Origin: Trifolium pratense | Taxonomy: Eukaryota; Streptophyta; Magnoliopsida; Fabales; Fabaceae | Direction: 5' to 3' | DNA: 64,000 bases | Assembly (NCBI RefSeq): GCF_020283565.1 | Contig: NC_060060.1 | Coordinates: 2,852,001-2,916,000, forward strand | Shown: piece by piece, positions 35,238 through 44,599 of the stretch | Position numbering within the stretch: the stretch's first letter is position 1 | Layout of the letters: each line of letters begins with the position of its first letter | Position numbers and translations under genes: made by a program | The notes under the pieces: model-generated | Told to the model about the DNA's origin: nothing | Databases searched by the model: none | What the model saw: only the letters and a program-made list of their open reading frames with translations

Positions 35238-35322
35238 GAGAAGTGTGGTGTAATTTAAATGGTAGTTATCAGAGATATTATTACAGTGATCGGGGTTCGA
35301 ATCCCGAATTCCACACTTCTAC
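35238..35322 (+). repeat. tRNA-like element closed by a 10-bp inverted repeat
   Basis: AGAAGTGTGG and CCACACTTCT pair across ~75 bases that contain a textbook B-box stem-loop (CGGGGTTCGAATCCCG, about 35289-35304) and a weak A-box-like region (GTAATTTAAATGGTAG). The size and B-box position are tRNA-like, but the D-arm does not pair well, so I do not call a functional tRNA. Confidence 0.5.
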
Positions 35323-35968
35323 ATATTTAAATGTGTGAGAGTCTAGCCACTAACCTAAGGCTCAGGAGGTCTACCTAAAATAAATCCAGATAATTATTGT
35401 GTGATACACTTATTTATATGTTATGTAATTGACGAATGAATATGATGCTACATATGAAATGATCAACCGTTAGTTTGTTCCTCTTAATTACTAACTCAAT
35501 AGGTAAATGAAACTACTGAGACGAAGTGACTGTCTCACCCCCCACATTTTATTTTAGATAGACAGGTTGATCGAGGTGTCGAGGCCTTAAAGCATGAAGT
35601 TCAGATATGTGAATTACACTATTAAGCTGATGTTAAGATTTTCTTATATGTTGTATAAGACTCGGTTAGATTGTGTATTTAGAAGTTAGCTCAATTTTGT
35701 ATTCACTTGGATTTTGTAATCCTATTCATGTGTTTCTAATGTAATTAATGTTTTCCGATTCAGTTGAGTACACTCTTGTTGATATTCTAGATAAATTGAC
35801 ATGGGGTGTTACAATTGGTAGACAAAAAAATAAATGAGAATTGTGGTTGTACCAAAAAAAAAGACAAAGAATGACAAGTGTGGTTGATTGGTGGTTAATG
35901 TATAAAAGTAGAAGACTCTTTGTTTTAGATCGAGAGATCAAAGTGTGTCACATGTAGGCTAATGTTAT

Positions 35969-36270
35969 GGTGATCCACCATGGACAAATGATCTATTGAA
36001 TATGAATTTTATAAAATTTATAGTTAGATTGAAAATTTATATCATATAAATCATCTATAAAAAAATTTACAAAAATTGAAAATCATTTGATATGTTATTG
36101 AGACCCATCAAGATTTACGGTATTTAATAAACCGTTAATCTTGATGGGTCTCAATAACATATATGATTTTCAATTTTTCTATGGATGATATAAATTTTCA
36201 ATTCAACGGTGAATTTTGTAAAATTTGTATTCATTATAATGTTATTCATGACTGGTCCACCATGGACCAC
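35969..36270. mobile_element. Foldback MITE with near-complete palindrome
   Basis: Ends GTGATCCACCATGGAC and (reverse complement) GTGGTCCATGGTGGACC begin arms that pair through TGAAAATTTATATCAT, AAAATTGAAAATCAT and a highly conserved centre (TTGAGACCCATCAAGATT, mirrored within 36090-36165). Virtually the whole element could fold back on itself. No clear target duplication. Confidence 0.75.
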
Positions 36271-36420
36271 TTGATGAAGTGGTCCATATTAGAATTTATC
36301 GTCACATGTATTGTGAAGTTAATCGGTATGCGGAAGCTTTGACAAATATGAGATGTTGTTAAGATGATGAATTGATTTATTATGAGCATTGTCCGGCTAA
36401 AGCGGATGTCACTAAAGATT

Positions 36421-36965
36421 GTTTAAAATTTTTTAATCTTTTCTAACCTACTCCTTTCAGTTGACGATCACTATTATAAATAAAAAAAATATTTTTTTTT
36501 TATGTTTATTATTTTTTAATAACTTTTTTAAAAAATTACTTATTATAATGATCGAAAAAAATTAATTGGTATATCACGTTTTGAATTTAACTTCAATCAT
36601 TTCATCCACCCACCACCAGTTTCTTCTTCCTACACTCTAGTGAGTCACTTCCAGGGACATCACAAAATGTGGCAAGTGTGCCATACATGAGCAAACTAAA
36701 TATTGTTTTCAATTTTTTAATTTTTTCTAACCTACTCCTTTCAATTGACGGTCATGATTATAAATTAAAAAAAAATTTATTAATTGTTTAATAAATAATT
36801 TCTTTTTTACTTATTATAATGATCGAAAAAAATAATTGGTATATCACATTTTCAATTTAACTTCAATCTTTTCTTCCACCCACCAGTCTCTTCTTCCTAC
36901 ACTCTAGTCGGTCACTTCCAGGATTTCACAATTCACAAGAGGTGGCAAGTGTGCGATACATGAGT
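36421..36965. repeat. Two-copy tandem duplication of about 270 bp
   Basis: CTAACCTACTCCTTTCA..TTGACG, TTATAATGATCGAAAAAAA, TTGGTATATCAC, CTTCTTCCTACACTCTAG and GTGGCAAGTGTG occur in the same order in 36421-36690 and 36708-36965, with minor indels. Confidence 0.85.
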
Positions 36966-37096
36966 CTTGTTCCTCTTATAACACAATTCAAAAATCTAAC
37001 TACCTAACAATTCAAACTGCAATTGTAAAAAAAAAAAAAAAATCAAAATGTAATTCAACAACATCATCAAGATTCAAAATACGCAACATTCACCAA

Positions 37097-37225
37097 TTGT
37101 TAGTTGGTTCAGTGGTGATTGACGCTGAACTTGGTAGGAAGGACTACGGTTCAATCACCCGTAACTGCGATCGAGAAGGACTGAAATCACTTGATGCCAG
37201 AACTGGTCCCGAACCAGAACATTGA
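37097..37225 (+). repeat. SINE-like repeat, copy 3
   Basis: Same A-box (TTGGTTCAGTGGTGATTG) and a B-box (GGTTCAATCACC) slightly diverged from the 6739-6893 copy, with the shared AGAACTGGTCCCGAACC tail. Confidence 0.6.
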
Positions 37226-37334
37226 TCTACCAAAGAGGGAATGAAATCCCCAACAATTATCATAACATTGAAAATATTATCATAATAAGCAATAAAATTA
37301 CCTTCAATTTGCTCATTATTTTTTATTTTTTTTT

Positions 37335-37412
37335 ACAATTAGTTGGGAATCAAACCCAGAACCTATAACGTACTACTCAAACCCCTCACCACTAAACCAA
37401 ACTCGATGGCTT
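37335..37412 (-). repeat. tRNA-like fragment, minus orientation
   Basis: GGGAATCAAACCCAGAACC (reversed B-box context) followed by CTCACCACTAAACCAAACTC (reversed A-box-like). Degenerate; no cloverleaf. Confidence 0.4.
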
Positions 37413-37644
37413 AATTTCCTCATTATTATATGTATCCAAATGTCATTCACAAGAAGTCTTGAAAATCCTAGCCCGAATTATTTCCGGGCTTTTTAGCCCG
37501 GCTCGATAAAGCCCGGCTAAAATATGGGCTAGCCCGAATGGGCCACGGGCGGCCCGCAAGCCCGAAAAACTTAAAATTAAAAGTAAATATAAATAATTTG
37601 TTTTGGATGATTTGAACTTAGTTCGTAATATAAATCATAAAACA

Positions 37645-37850
37645 CCTCCGCTACTTAAGTAGCGGATGAGTAAAAATAAGGCACCCGAGAAACTCGTAGG
37701 TAGCGGATAAGTTAGAATAGGACGCGCGAGAAACTCGTACGTGTAAAAATAGGGCGCGCGAGAAACTCGTAAATATCAGATGAGTAAAAATAGGCGCGCA
37801 AGAAACTTATAAGTAGCGGACGACTAAAAATAGGACGCGCAAGAAATTCA
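37645..37850. repeat. Degenerate minisatellite with GTAGCGGA / CGCGAGAAACTCGTA units
   Basis: Five or so imperfect units built from GTAGCGGATGAGTAAAAATA and GGCGCGCGAGAAACTCGTA, headed by the palindrome CCGCTACTTAAGTAGCGG (37648-37665). The palindrome links it to the MITE at 14263-14513. Immediately upstream (37470-37565) is a run of AGCCCG/GGGCT motifs. Confidence 0.7.
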
Positions 37851-38714
37851 AACCAATTTTAGGTCAATCATTAAAGGGAGTGTTGAAATTCAAACCAATC
37901 CACATAAAAATTGTAAATTGGTCTAAAAAGTTAAAAACTGCAAGAAAAAAAAGATCTTTGAGAATCAAAATCATTCCCATCTTCATTTTTGTCATTCCTA
38001 AAGTTTTAGGAATATAAATGCAATTATGTGACACTTGATGAGTCCAATTAATTTTTTAACTGGGTGAAGAAAATAGCGGGCATTAAAGGATCTTTAGGCA
38101 TACCAATTCGGTTGGCACGCCCAAGCATCTTCATCGTATGTCATATTATCATAATAATATAATATTTTTTTTTCCTAAACGAAGATCATCTAGACATCAA
38201 AAGACAAAACAGACTTTACCTCCATTCTTTGCCTATAACCCCTTAGTATGTTATTAAAAAGAAAAAAGAAATATATACAAAAGCTGAAGGGACATAAAGC
38301 TAACTCGGTGAGTCTACACAAAAGCGCGTAGGACAACTAAACATACCCACTTCTAGTTAATCCTAAAAGAAAATAAATAGAAGTCCTAGAAATTTGAGGC
38401 GAATGAACCGACCGTCAAGCGATGATGACCTTTTCAAGCTAAAAGATCCGAAATAATGGAATGATACATATACTAAAACAGACTCGACACAATAACTCTC
38501 TATCAACCTCTGACGAAACAAGTTTTGTTGAAAATCCAAAGCAACCCAAAACAAATCGAAAACTAGATCGATGGATGGTCAATCAACGGGACTGAGTAAG
38601 CACCACGAGTACAAGAATCACCAAAAAACCAACAAACTCATTAGCACGACGAACGACCACAACCATCAACACGCAGAACCTAGCCCTTTTGCACATTATC
38701 AGGCTGAATCAGGT
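37851..38714. other. Left flank of the composite MULE; no gene seen
   Basis: No recognisable coding region. This flank and the right flank after 50836 would have been continuous before the insertion; both are modestly GC-richer than typical intergenic DNA here and may be an older retroelement. Confidence 0.4.
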
Positions 38715-38723
38715 CTAGATGAA

Positions 38724-38770
38724 GAAGTTTTCTCTCCCGACCCCCCCCATTTCTTTTATACCCCCCGAAA
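38724..38770 (+). repeat. Left terminal inverted repeat of the composite MULE
   Basis: Pairs with 50781-50827. The first 23 bases are identical to the reverse complement of the right end, after which scattered differences appear in the C-run and the AAATCCC stretch. Confidence 0.9.
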
Positions 38771-38815
38771 ATCCCATTTTGCCCTTTGCGGTATAAAAAA
38801 ATTTTGTCAAGAGAC

Positions 38816-39218
38816 TTCGGTTTTTACGAACCGCAGGCCATGGACTTCGGTTTTTACGAACCGCAGGCCATGGACTTCGGTTTATATAAACCACTCGCTG
38901 AATTACTTCGGTTAATGTTAACCGAAGTGTTTCTATATATAAATACTCTGCTGTCAGTTCTTATTATTCACAAAACGAGAATTTGAAAATCTTACGGAAA
39001 GAAGATCAACTTTTGACGCATTTGAGGCTTGAAATCGAGATTGAAGCATCATCTAATGGATTCAACACGCACCAAAGCACAAAACTCAGGTAACCACCGA
39101 TTTAAATTCGTTTTTTCTTGCTATCATAGACTCTGTTCTCGCAAGGTTTCTGACAGTATTCCTTCGGGGAATATAAACCGAAGTCAGGTTATGTGACCTT
39201 CGGTTTATACGAACCGAA
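38816..39218. repeat. Palindrome cluster A (6 units)
   Basis: Six 20-nt imperfect palindromes starting at 38816, 38846, 38876, 38907, 39163 and 39199. Each has a TTCGG arm and a CCG-type arm around an 8-nt spacer. The first two are exact 30-bp tandem copies including the GGCCATGGAC linker. The last two lie in intron 1 of the transposase gene, the others upstream of its TATA-like box, so none is coding. Confidence 0.88.
38933..38945 (+). promoter_or_regulatory. TATA-like box of the transposase gene
   Basis: TATATATAAATA lies about 110 bases before the predicted start codon at 39056 and directly after palindrome unit 4, a spacing compatible with a core promoter. Inferred from sequence only. 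Confidence 0.5.
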
Positions 39219-39794
39219 ATGTTGATCCTCTGCGTTAGGCTTAGGCTTGGCTTGACTTGACTTTATATTGACTTATAAACTGTACTTCATATTGACTTGG
39301 CTTTATTTTGGCTTCATATTGACTTCATAGTGTCCTATGTGTTTAATTAGTGTTGTAATAGGATTGTAAATATTATGTGTGGTTGATTGATTGTTTTTTC
39401 ATTTGCGTATGCTGTAGTTACGGAAGGCGAAATTAACGAAGTTGTCGAAGTTAGGCGACCTGTTGTGCTTGGCCTTTTTGCAACGGGCATTGTTCCAGCT
39501 GGTCAACCAAGAAGTCCTCCTAATGTGCCGCAGCCGATAGAAATTGACACATCGTCTCATTTTGCGACTGATAGGGAAGAGAACGACAGAGATGAGTTGA
39601 TCAAATGGGCTCGAAGCGTGTCGCAAAGTTTAAGGTTCGCAATTATAGTTAGGCGATCCGATTCGGGCGAGAAGAGAAAGGCTCAATTGGTGTTAGAGTG
39701 TGAACGTAGTGGGAAGTATGTTCCAGCCAAGAAGAAGTTGAAATCCGATACCTCCGGAACAAGAAAATGCGAATGTCCTTTCATACTGTGCTGA
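39056..39794 (+). pseudogene. N-terminal part of the MULE transposase gene, interrupted
   Basis: Predicted exon 1 39056-39089 (MDSTRTKAQNS) joins by a GT..AG intron to 39418. Exon 2 reads through EGEINEVVEVRRP to RFAIIVRRSDSGEKRKAQLV and TRKCECPF, the start of a FAR1/MULE-type zinc DNA-binding domain. The frame then stops at 39792. In related transposases that domain continues with a His-containing half and a linker of roughly 100-150 residues before the catalytic core; here the core begins almost at once in another frame (39779). So a deletion with frameshift removed the domain's second half. The join point is read directly; the missing length is inferred from family knowledge. Confidence 0.75.
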
Positions 39795-41957
39795 TGATGG
39801 ACTCCACATACAAAACCAGCAAGTACAAAATGCCGCTGTTTGAAATAGTCGGATACACTTCGACCGAGAAGACATTCAACGTTGCTTTTGCCTGGCTCAG
39901 TAACGAAAAGGAAGACAACTTTATATGGGCTCTGCAACAACTACGTTGTTTGTTAAGGCGTGAGACAAATTTGCCGAAGGTTATCTTGACGGATCGAGAT
40001 TTAGCTTTGATGAATGCTATTCCGGCTGTGTTTCCAGAAGCGGCGGCGTTGGTTTGTCGGTTCCATGTTAAGAAGAATGTGAGGACCAAGGCAGCCGAGC
40101 TGGTCAAGGTGAGGGATGGGGAAAAGGTCAAGGCGGCGGACATGAGGGAAAGAGTCTGTTTGGCGTTCGAGGATGTGTTAGATTCGTCTACTGAGGCTGA
40201 GTATACTGAAAATGTTATGGCTTTTAGGAAGTTATGTGAGAGGTGGCCAAAATTTGTTCGGTACGTTGAAGAGACAATTTTGGACACCGACAAAGAGAAG
40301 CTCGTGAGTGCATGGGTGGACAAGTATATGCACATGGGCAACAATACGACAAATAGAGCTGAAAGCGCACACGGTGTTTTGAAAAGTTACTTGACCGACG
40401 GTCTCGGTGATTTGGTGAAGGGTTGGGAATCGATTCACAGAATGTTAGGCAATCAATTCACCCAAGTGCAAACTGAATTTGGCCAGAACATGTCTGTGTA
40501 TGGACACACATACCGGAAGAAAACACTTTACTCGACTTTGATGTTTAAAGTCTCTAGACGTGCAATGAGATACATCCACACTGAATCAAAAAGAGTCGAG
40601 TTTACTGGTATGGATAGCATGAAGTGTGGTTGTCTGATGAGGACTAACTACGGGCTGCCATGTGCGTGTTTGATTGCCAAGAAACTGCACCACAATAGGC
40701 CTATTAGACTCGATGAGGTTTACAAACATTGGAAGATAATTTGTTTCCAAGATGAAGAAGTTGGTGGCGACGTCGAGGACGATTATGCGTGCACGGCAGA
40801 GTGGCAAGCAATTCAGGTGCGTGTTTATTAAAGGCATAATACACTTATTTTACGATTTTACGATCATTATGCGTTGGTTTTTAATTTTTAATGGCATATT
40901 TTTTTTTTTTTGTTTGTTTTAGGAACGATTGAGGACAGCTGATGTAAGCATGAAAAATGAGATCCGAGATCAACTCCGCAAGATTGCGTATCCTACAACC
41001 ACCGATGTGGAGCCTCCGACCACAAATGTAAAATCAAAAGGGGCTAAAAAGAAAAAGGTGGTCCGTGGAACAAGATCCACCAGCAGAGATAAGTCTCGAT
41101 GGGAGCATGTTGAAGAATATTTCACGGAGACACAAGCGTCGCAATCGTCAAAGCCGTCTCCGTCAATTCCGTCCCACTCAAGGCCATCATCATCACAACC
41201 TACCGCATCAAACCCTATGCCTACGGTGTCTGAAGCTCCGCTCACTGTGTCCAACCCATTGCCACTAACCTCATCATCTAAAATTTTTGGAATTAACCAC
41301 ATGCCAAAATTCATGCATCCCTTCATTGAAGATATCATCAACGTGGACGGCGACGGCTATTGTGGTTACCGTGCCGTTGCATTGGCTCAGAGAGGCAACG
41401 AAGATGATTTTGAACTGATACGGTGCAACATGAGCAGGGAGTTGCGATTGAATAAGGATATGTATGTTGCTATATTTGGTTGCGAGGAGCGTTACCAATA
41501 TATCTGTGATGCACTACTCCCACCCCCGAGGACGAGACAACGTACTAGTATTAGGAATAGTGTTGCACCGATGGATAAATGGTTCACGTTGCCGGATATG
41601 GGACATATCGTGGCCACCATATTGGATAGAGTAGTTGTTCAGCTCTCCATACTTCAAAATGGGCCTTGTGAAACTTTTTTCCCATTGCGTTCCATTCCGT
41701 CACCAAACCCGTCTTCAAGGGTTATTTGCCTTGGCGCGTTACCGGATCACTATGTTTTGGTAAAGCTTAAAGTTGGGTGTCCGATACCCAAATCAAACAA
41801 GTCGTGGAAGCAATATTGTGCTAAACAAAGTTTGGGTTGGGAAGATTCATTCATAGCTGCGCAACATAGGTTCGAGGAGATGATGAGCACCGAGAACGTT
41901 GTCCCCATCCAAATAGTTGGTGCAGGCAGTAGAGAAACTCCGTTGGTGATTGACTGA
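39767..41957 (+). CDS. MULE transposase catalytic domain fused to an OTU-type cysteine protease domain
   Basis: Exons 39767-40816 and 40923-41957 (CAG/GTGCGT donor, TTTTAG acceptor), an open frame of 694 residues counted from the first in-frame ATG; the true start is lost with the upstream deletion. Residues 1-270: MULE transposase core with likely catalytic acids D12 (MDSTYKT), D76 (LTDRD) and E199 (TNRAES). Around 285-310: a CGC..GLPCAC SWIM-like zinc motif. A basic Ser/Pro-rich linker (KSKGAKKKKVVRGTR) follows. From about 475: an OTU-like domain with GDGYCGYRA (nucleophile C497) and PDHYVLV (H626), the residues expected of a deubiquitinase-type cysteine protease. Transposases bind and cut element ends; the OTU part may process ubiquitin or a ubiquitin-like protein (inference). 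Its neighbours are two small MULE-derived genes downstream. Confidence 0.87.
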
Positions 41958-42271
41958 TCATTTGGCCTATTTTAATGTATTTTACGTTGTTATATATTTT
42001 GATGTAAAGAACATCCATTTTGTAATGATATGAATCGAGATGTAATGACATCCATTTTGTAATGAAATATATTGAAGTGATTTGGTGTTGTGTAATTGTT
42101 TGTGTCAATATAATGATATTGGTTGAAGTAATCTTGATGTTGTGTAATTGTATGAATAATTTTTCCAATATGAATGTGTCTGGATGAACAGCATTAACAG
42201 TGGATTTCGCGTGGATGTCATTCCATGGAAGGTCGTGAGTTACAATATCATTGGTTGTCATGAAAATATAT

Positions 42272-42553
42272 TTCGGTAACTATGTACCGGAATTTACCCA
42301 GATTTCGGTAAATATCTGCCGAACCAGCCTATTTCCAGTGAACAACCGAAATTTTCGGTAGATTGGTACCGAAGTATGCTGTTATTTCGGCAAATAGGTA
42401 CCGAACTATAATTTCGGTACACATCTGCCGAATCCTACATATTCCAGTGAACCACTGAAATTTTCGGTAGCTTGGTACCGAAATAAGGGGGTATGACAGT
42501 CAACTTCGGTGAATATTAACCGAACTCATAAACTTCGGGGAATGCGAACCGAA
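42272..42553. repeat. Palindrome cluster B (8 units, inverted order)
   Basis: Eight TTCGG..CCGAA-type palindromes between the transposase stop and the next gene. The linker CCAGTGAAC appears here in the opposite direction to the GTTCACTGG of clusters C and D, so this cluster is inverted relative to them. Confidence 0.88.
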
Positions 42554-42845
42554 ATGTGTTTAAATTTACAACTGTTTACTGGGGGGTATAAAAGAAAACT
42601 GGGGGGTAGAAAAGATGTAAGCATATGCCTGAAAACTTGTTAAAAATCATATAAATAACTTAATCGATACGAACCCGTCAAATAATTTATATTTGAGATT
42701 ACACCGACACTTTTTGTGGTTGAGATTGGACCGACAATTTTTATTTTTATTTAATTTTTTTTTTTTGTGGTCAAGATTACACCGACATTTAGTTGTGGTT
42801 AAAATTACACCGACGAAATTATGTGGCCGTAATTAGATTGAATGT

Positions 42846-42854
42846 AGTATAAAA
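42846..42854 (+). promoter_or_regulatory. TATA-like box before the first small gene
   Basis: AGTATAAAA sits about 55 bases upstream of the ATG at 42904, placing a plausible transcription start some 25 bases before it. Confidence 0.5.
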
Positions 42855-42903
42855 CCGCCGTATGTGTATAGTTGTGAAAAACACGTTTGAACAATTTCAC
42901 AAA

Positions 42904-43275
42904 ATGAGTGCTTCAAATCGGTCTGTTAATAACAATAGGGCGACATCTCATGCATTTTCAGTTAAGTTTCGCGGTAACAACGAGTTGTTCTGCGTTGACC
43001 TGTCGAACAATTTGACGACTATTCAAGCTCTTAAACGCCAGATCGAAGTCATGTATCGCTTCAAATACGGCAGACAAATCAAAATAGAAAAAATTGCGTA
43101 TTACGAATCGACAATCGATCTGGCCAGTGATAATGTCGGTGGATATGATGAGCAACCCCGAAAATACGAGTGGAAGGAGTTGAAAAATGATGACGATGTG
43201 AACGACATGTTCAATGGGGTAGAAGTTGATCCGAAGTATCCACGTTTGTATGCTACCTTAGTAGTTACAAACTGA
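42904..43275 (+). CDS. Small MULE-borne protein 1 (transposase N-terminal-domain-like)
   Basis: Single exon, 123 residues from the ATG at 42904 (MSASNRSVNNN). It opens with a beta-strand-like FSVKFRGNNELFCVDL, has a basic middle (FKYGRQIKIEKIAYY) and ends with KNDDDVNDMFNGVEV..RLYATLVVTN. The final acidic DDDV-x2-MF block followed by a hydrophobic strand resembles the poorly characterised PB1-like N-terminal segment of many plant MULE transposases. It shares this block with its neighbour at 43600-43992, so the two are probably old paralogues. A TATA-like box lies upstream. Function unknown; a role as a separate transposase subunit is speculation. Confidence 0.7.
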   Translation: MSASNRSVNNNRATSHAFSVKFRGNNELFCVDLSNNLTTIQALKRQIEVMYRFKYGRQIKIEKIAYYESTIDLASDNVGGYDEQPRKYEWKELKNDDDVNDMFNGVEVDPKYPRLYATLVVTN

Positions 43276-43599
43276 AATTTGGTTACTCATGTTGTTGAAT
43301 TCTCAGTTATGTTGTCGTTGCATTTTCGTTTACGTTATCGCTTATTTTTCAGTTATGTTGATGTGACCTTTTAATTAATGAATGCTTTTATGTTGCACGT
43401 TTTTTATGCTCCATCTAAATTTTCTAAACGCTCGCCAAACGAATCAACACCCACCTACCGCATTTAAGCCCACCTAACTCCGCTAACTACCAATCCACCT
43501 CATTAACGCTCACCTACCGCCATAATGTGCACCAAACCCATCTTTAAATTCACGTGTTTTGTTGAATTCAACACTCGACAGAAAAAAAATAACGGGAAA

Positions 43600-43992
43600 A
43601 TGGATGTCTCACTCACACAACGAATGAGATCTACTCTTGCGGCAGTTTACTTCGGCGATGGAAAACCGCATTTGTTTCGAATCAATGACGGTGAAACGTT
43701 CGAAGGTCTGAAACAGCAGCTGTACCAACTGAATCGCACCGTCAACAACCCGAACGACAATAGAACGGTATCAAATCTCCTGTATCGAAAGCCATCAATT
43801 GGTTCTGACGGACGCGTTGCTTTCACTCGTATGGCTGTTGAAAACAACGATGATGTTGAAACTATGTTTTCAATCTTCGAGCAGTACTCCTCCACGGGAC
43901 CTATCGAGCTAGATGCGACACTGACAAGATCAGTTGAAGCCATCCTTGCTTGTCTTGTTGGGCCGGAAGACCCAAATAGGCAAACTAAGTGA
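43600..43992 (+). CDS. Small MULE-borne protein 2 (paralogue of protein 1)
   Basis: Single exon, 130 residues from the ATG at 43600 (MDVSLTQRMRS). The frame stays open back to an ATG at 43525 (155 residues), but the inner start aligns better with protein 1. It has LAAVYFGDGKPHLFRINDGETFEGLKQQ split by text here as two strands and a helix-like run, then ENNDDVETMFSIFEQYSS and PIELDATLTRS, the same acidic-MF-hydrophobic plan as protein 1. Cluster C palindromes begin about 120 bases after its stop, and the next gene converges on it. No enzyme motif is seen; function unknown. Confidence 0.7.
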   Translation: MDVSLTQRMRSTLAAVYFGDGKPHLFRINDGETFEGLKQQLYQLNRTVNNPNDNRTVSNLLYRKPSIGSDGRVAFTRMAVENNDDVETMFSIFEQYSSTGPIELDATLTRSVEAILACLVGPEDPNRQTK

Positions 43993-44115
43993 TGCGACCG
44001 TGTTGTTATCGTTTTGTTTTTTAATTTGCCTAAGTGTGTTTTCCTTTTCATCTTTGTTGTGATTTTTAGTTTGCCTAAGTGTGTTTCATTTTCTTGAAGT
44101 TATAATTAATACTAT

Positions 44116-44326
44116 TTCGGTAAAAGCTTACCAAAGTTTTCCCAGATTTCGGTATTTAGGTACCGGAATTTTGACTCGGTCACTGGAAATAGGTAATTTC
44201 GGCAAAACTTTACCGAACTAGTAATTTCGGTAACTGCAACCCGAATATTACCCAGATTTCGGTAATATCCTCCCGAATTTTTGTCTGGCTCACTGTTTTA
44301 GTATGTTTCGGCAAAGTTTTACCGAA
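44116..44326. repeat. Palindrome cluster C (6 units)
   Basis: Six palindromes between the convergent 3' ends of small gene 2 and PMD gene 1. CCCAGATTTCGGTA recurs here as in cluster D, and TCACTGGAAATAGG marks the same orientation as D. Several arms carry single mismatches, so this cluster is somewhat eroded. Confidence 0.85.
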
Positions 44327-44599
44327 ATATATCTTTTCCCAACAAATGACTTTAAACTATGTATCACCCGTGGGATCATATCCACGCGAAATCACCTGTT
44401 CGGATATAATCGTATTTCAAATGAAATTCATACATTCCAATCCAAATCCAATAAAAAAACAAATTAAATGGAAACCGCATTCAATATAAATCCATGTTCA
44501 TACATCCCAAGCAAAACGAAATTATACGGACAAGTTGTTCCATTGTACACGGCAGGATTTAAAAAAAAATAAAACATAGCGAAAACAAAAAATAAAAAA

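Noticed and set aside
39781..40344. 187-residue minus-strand frame under the transposase
   Set aside because: It is the reverse shadow of a well-supported transposase coding exon.
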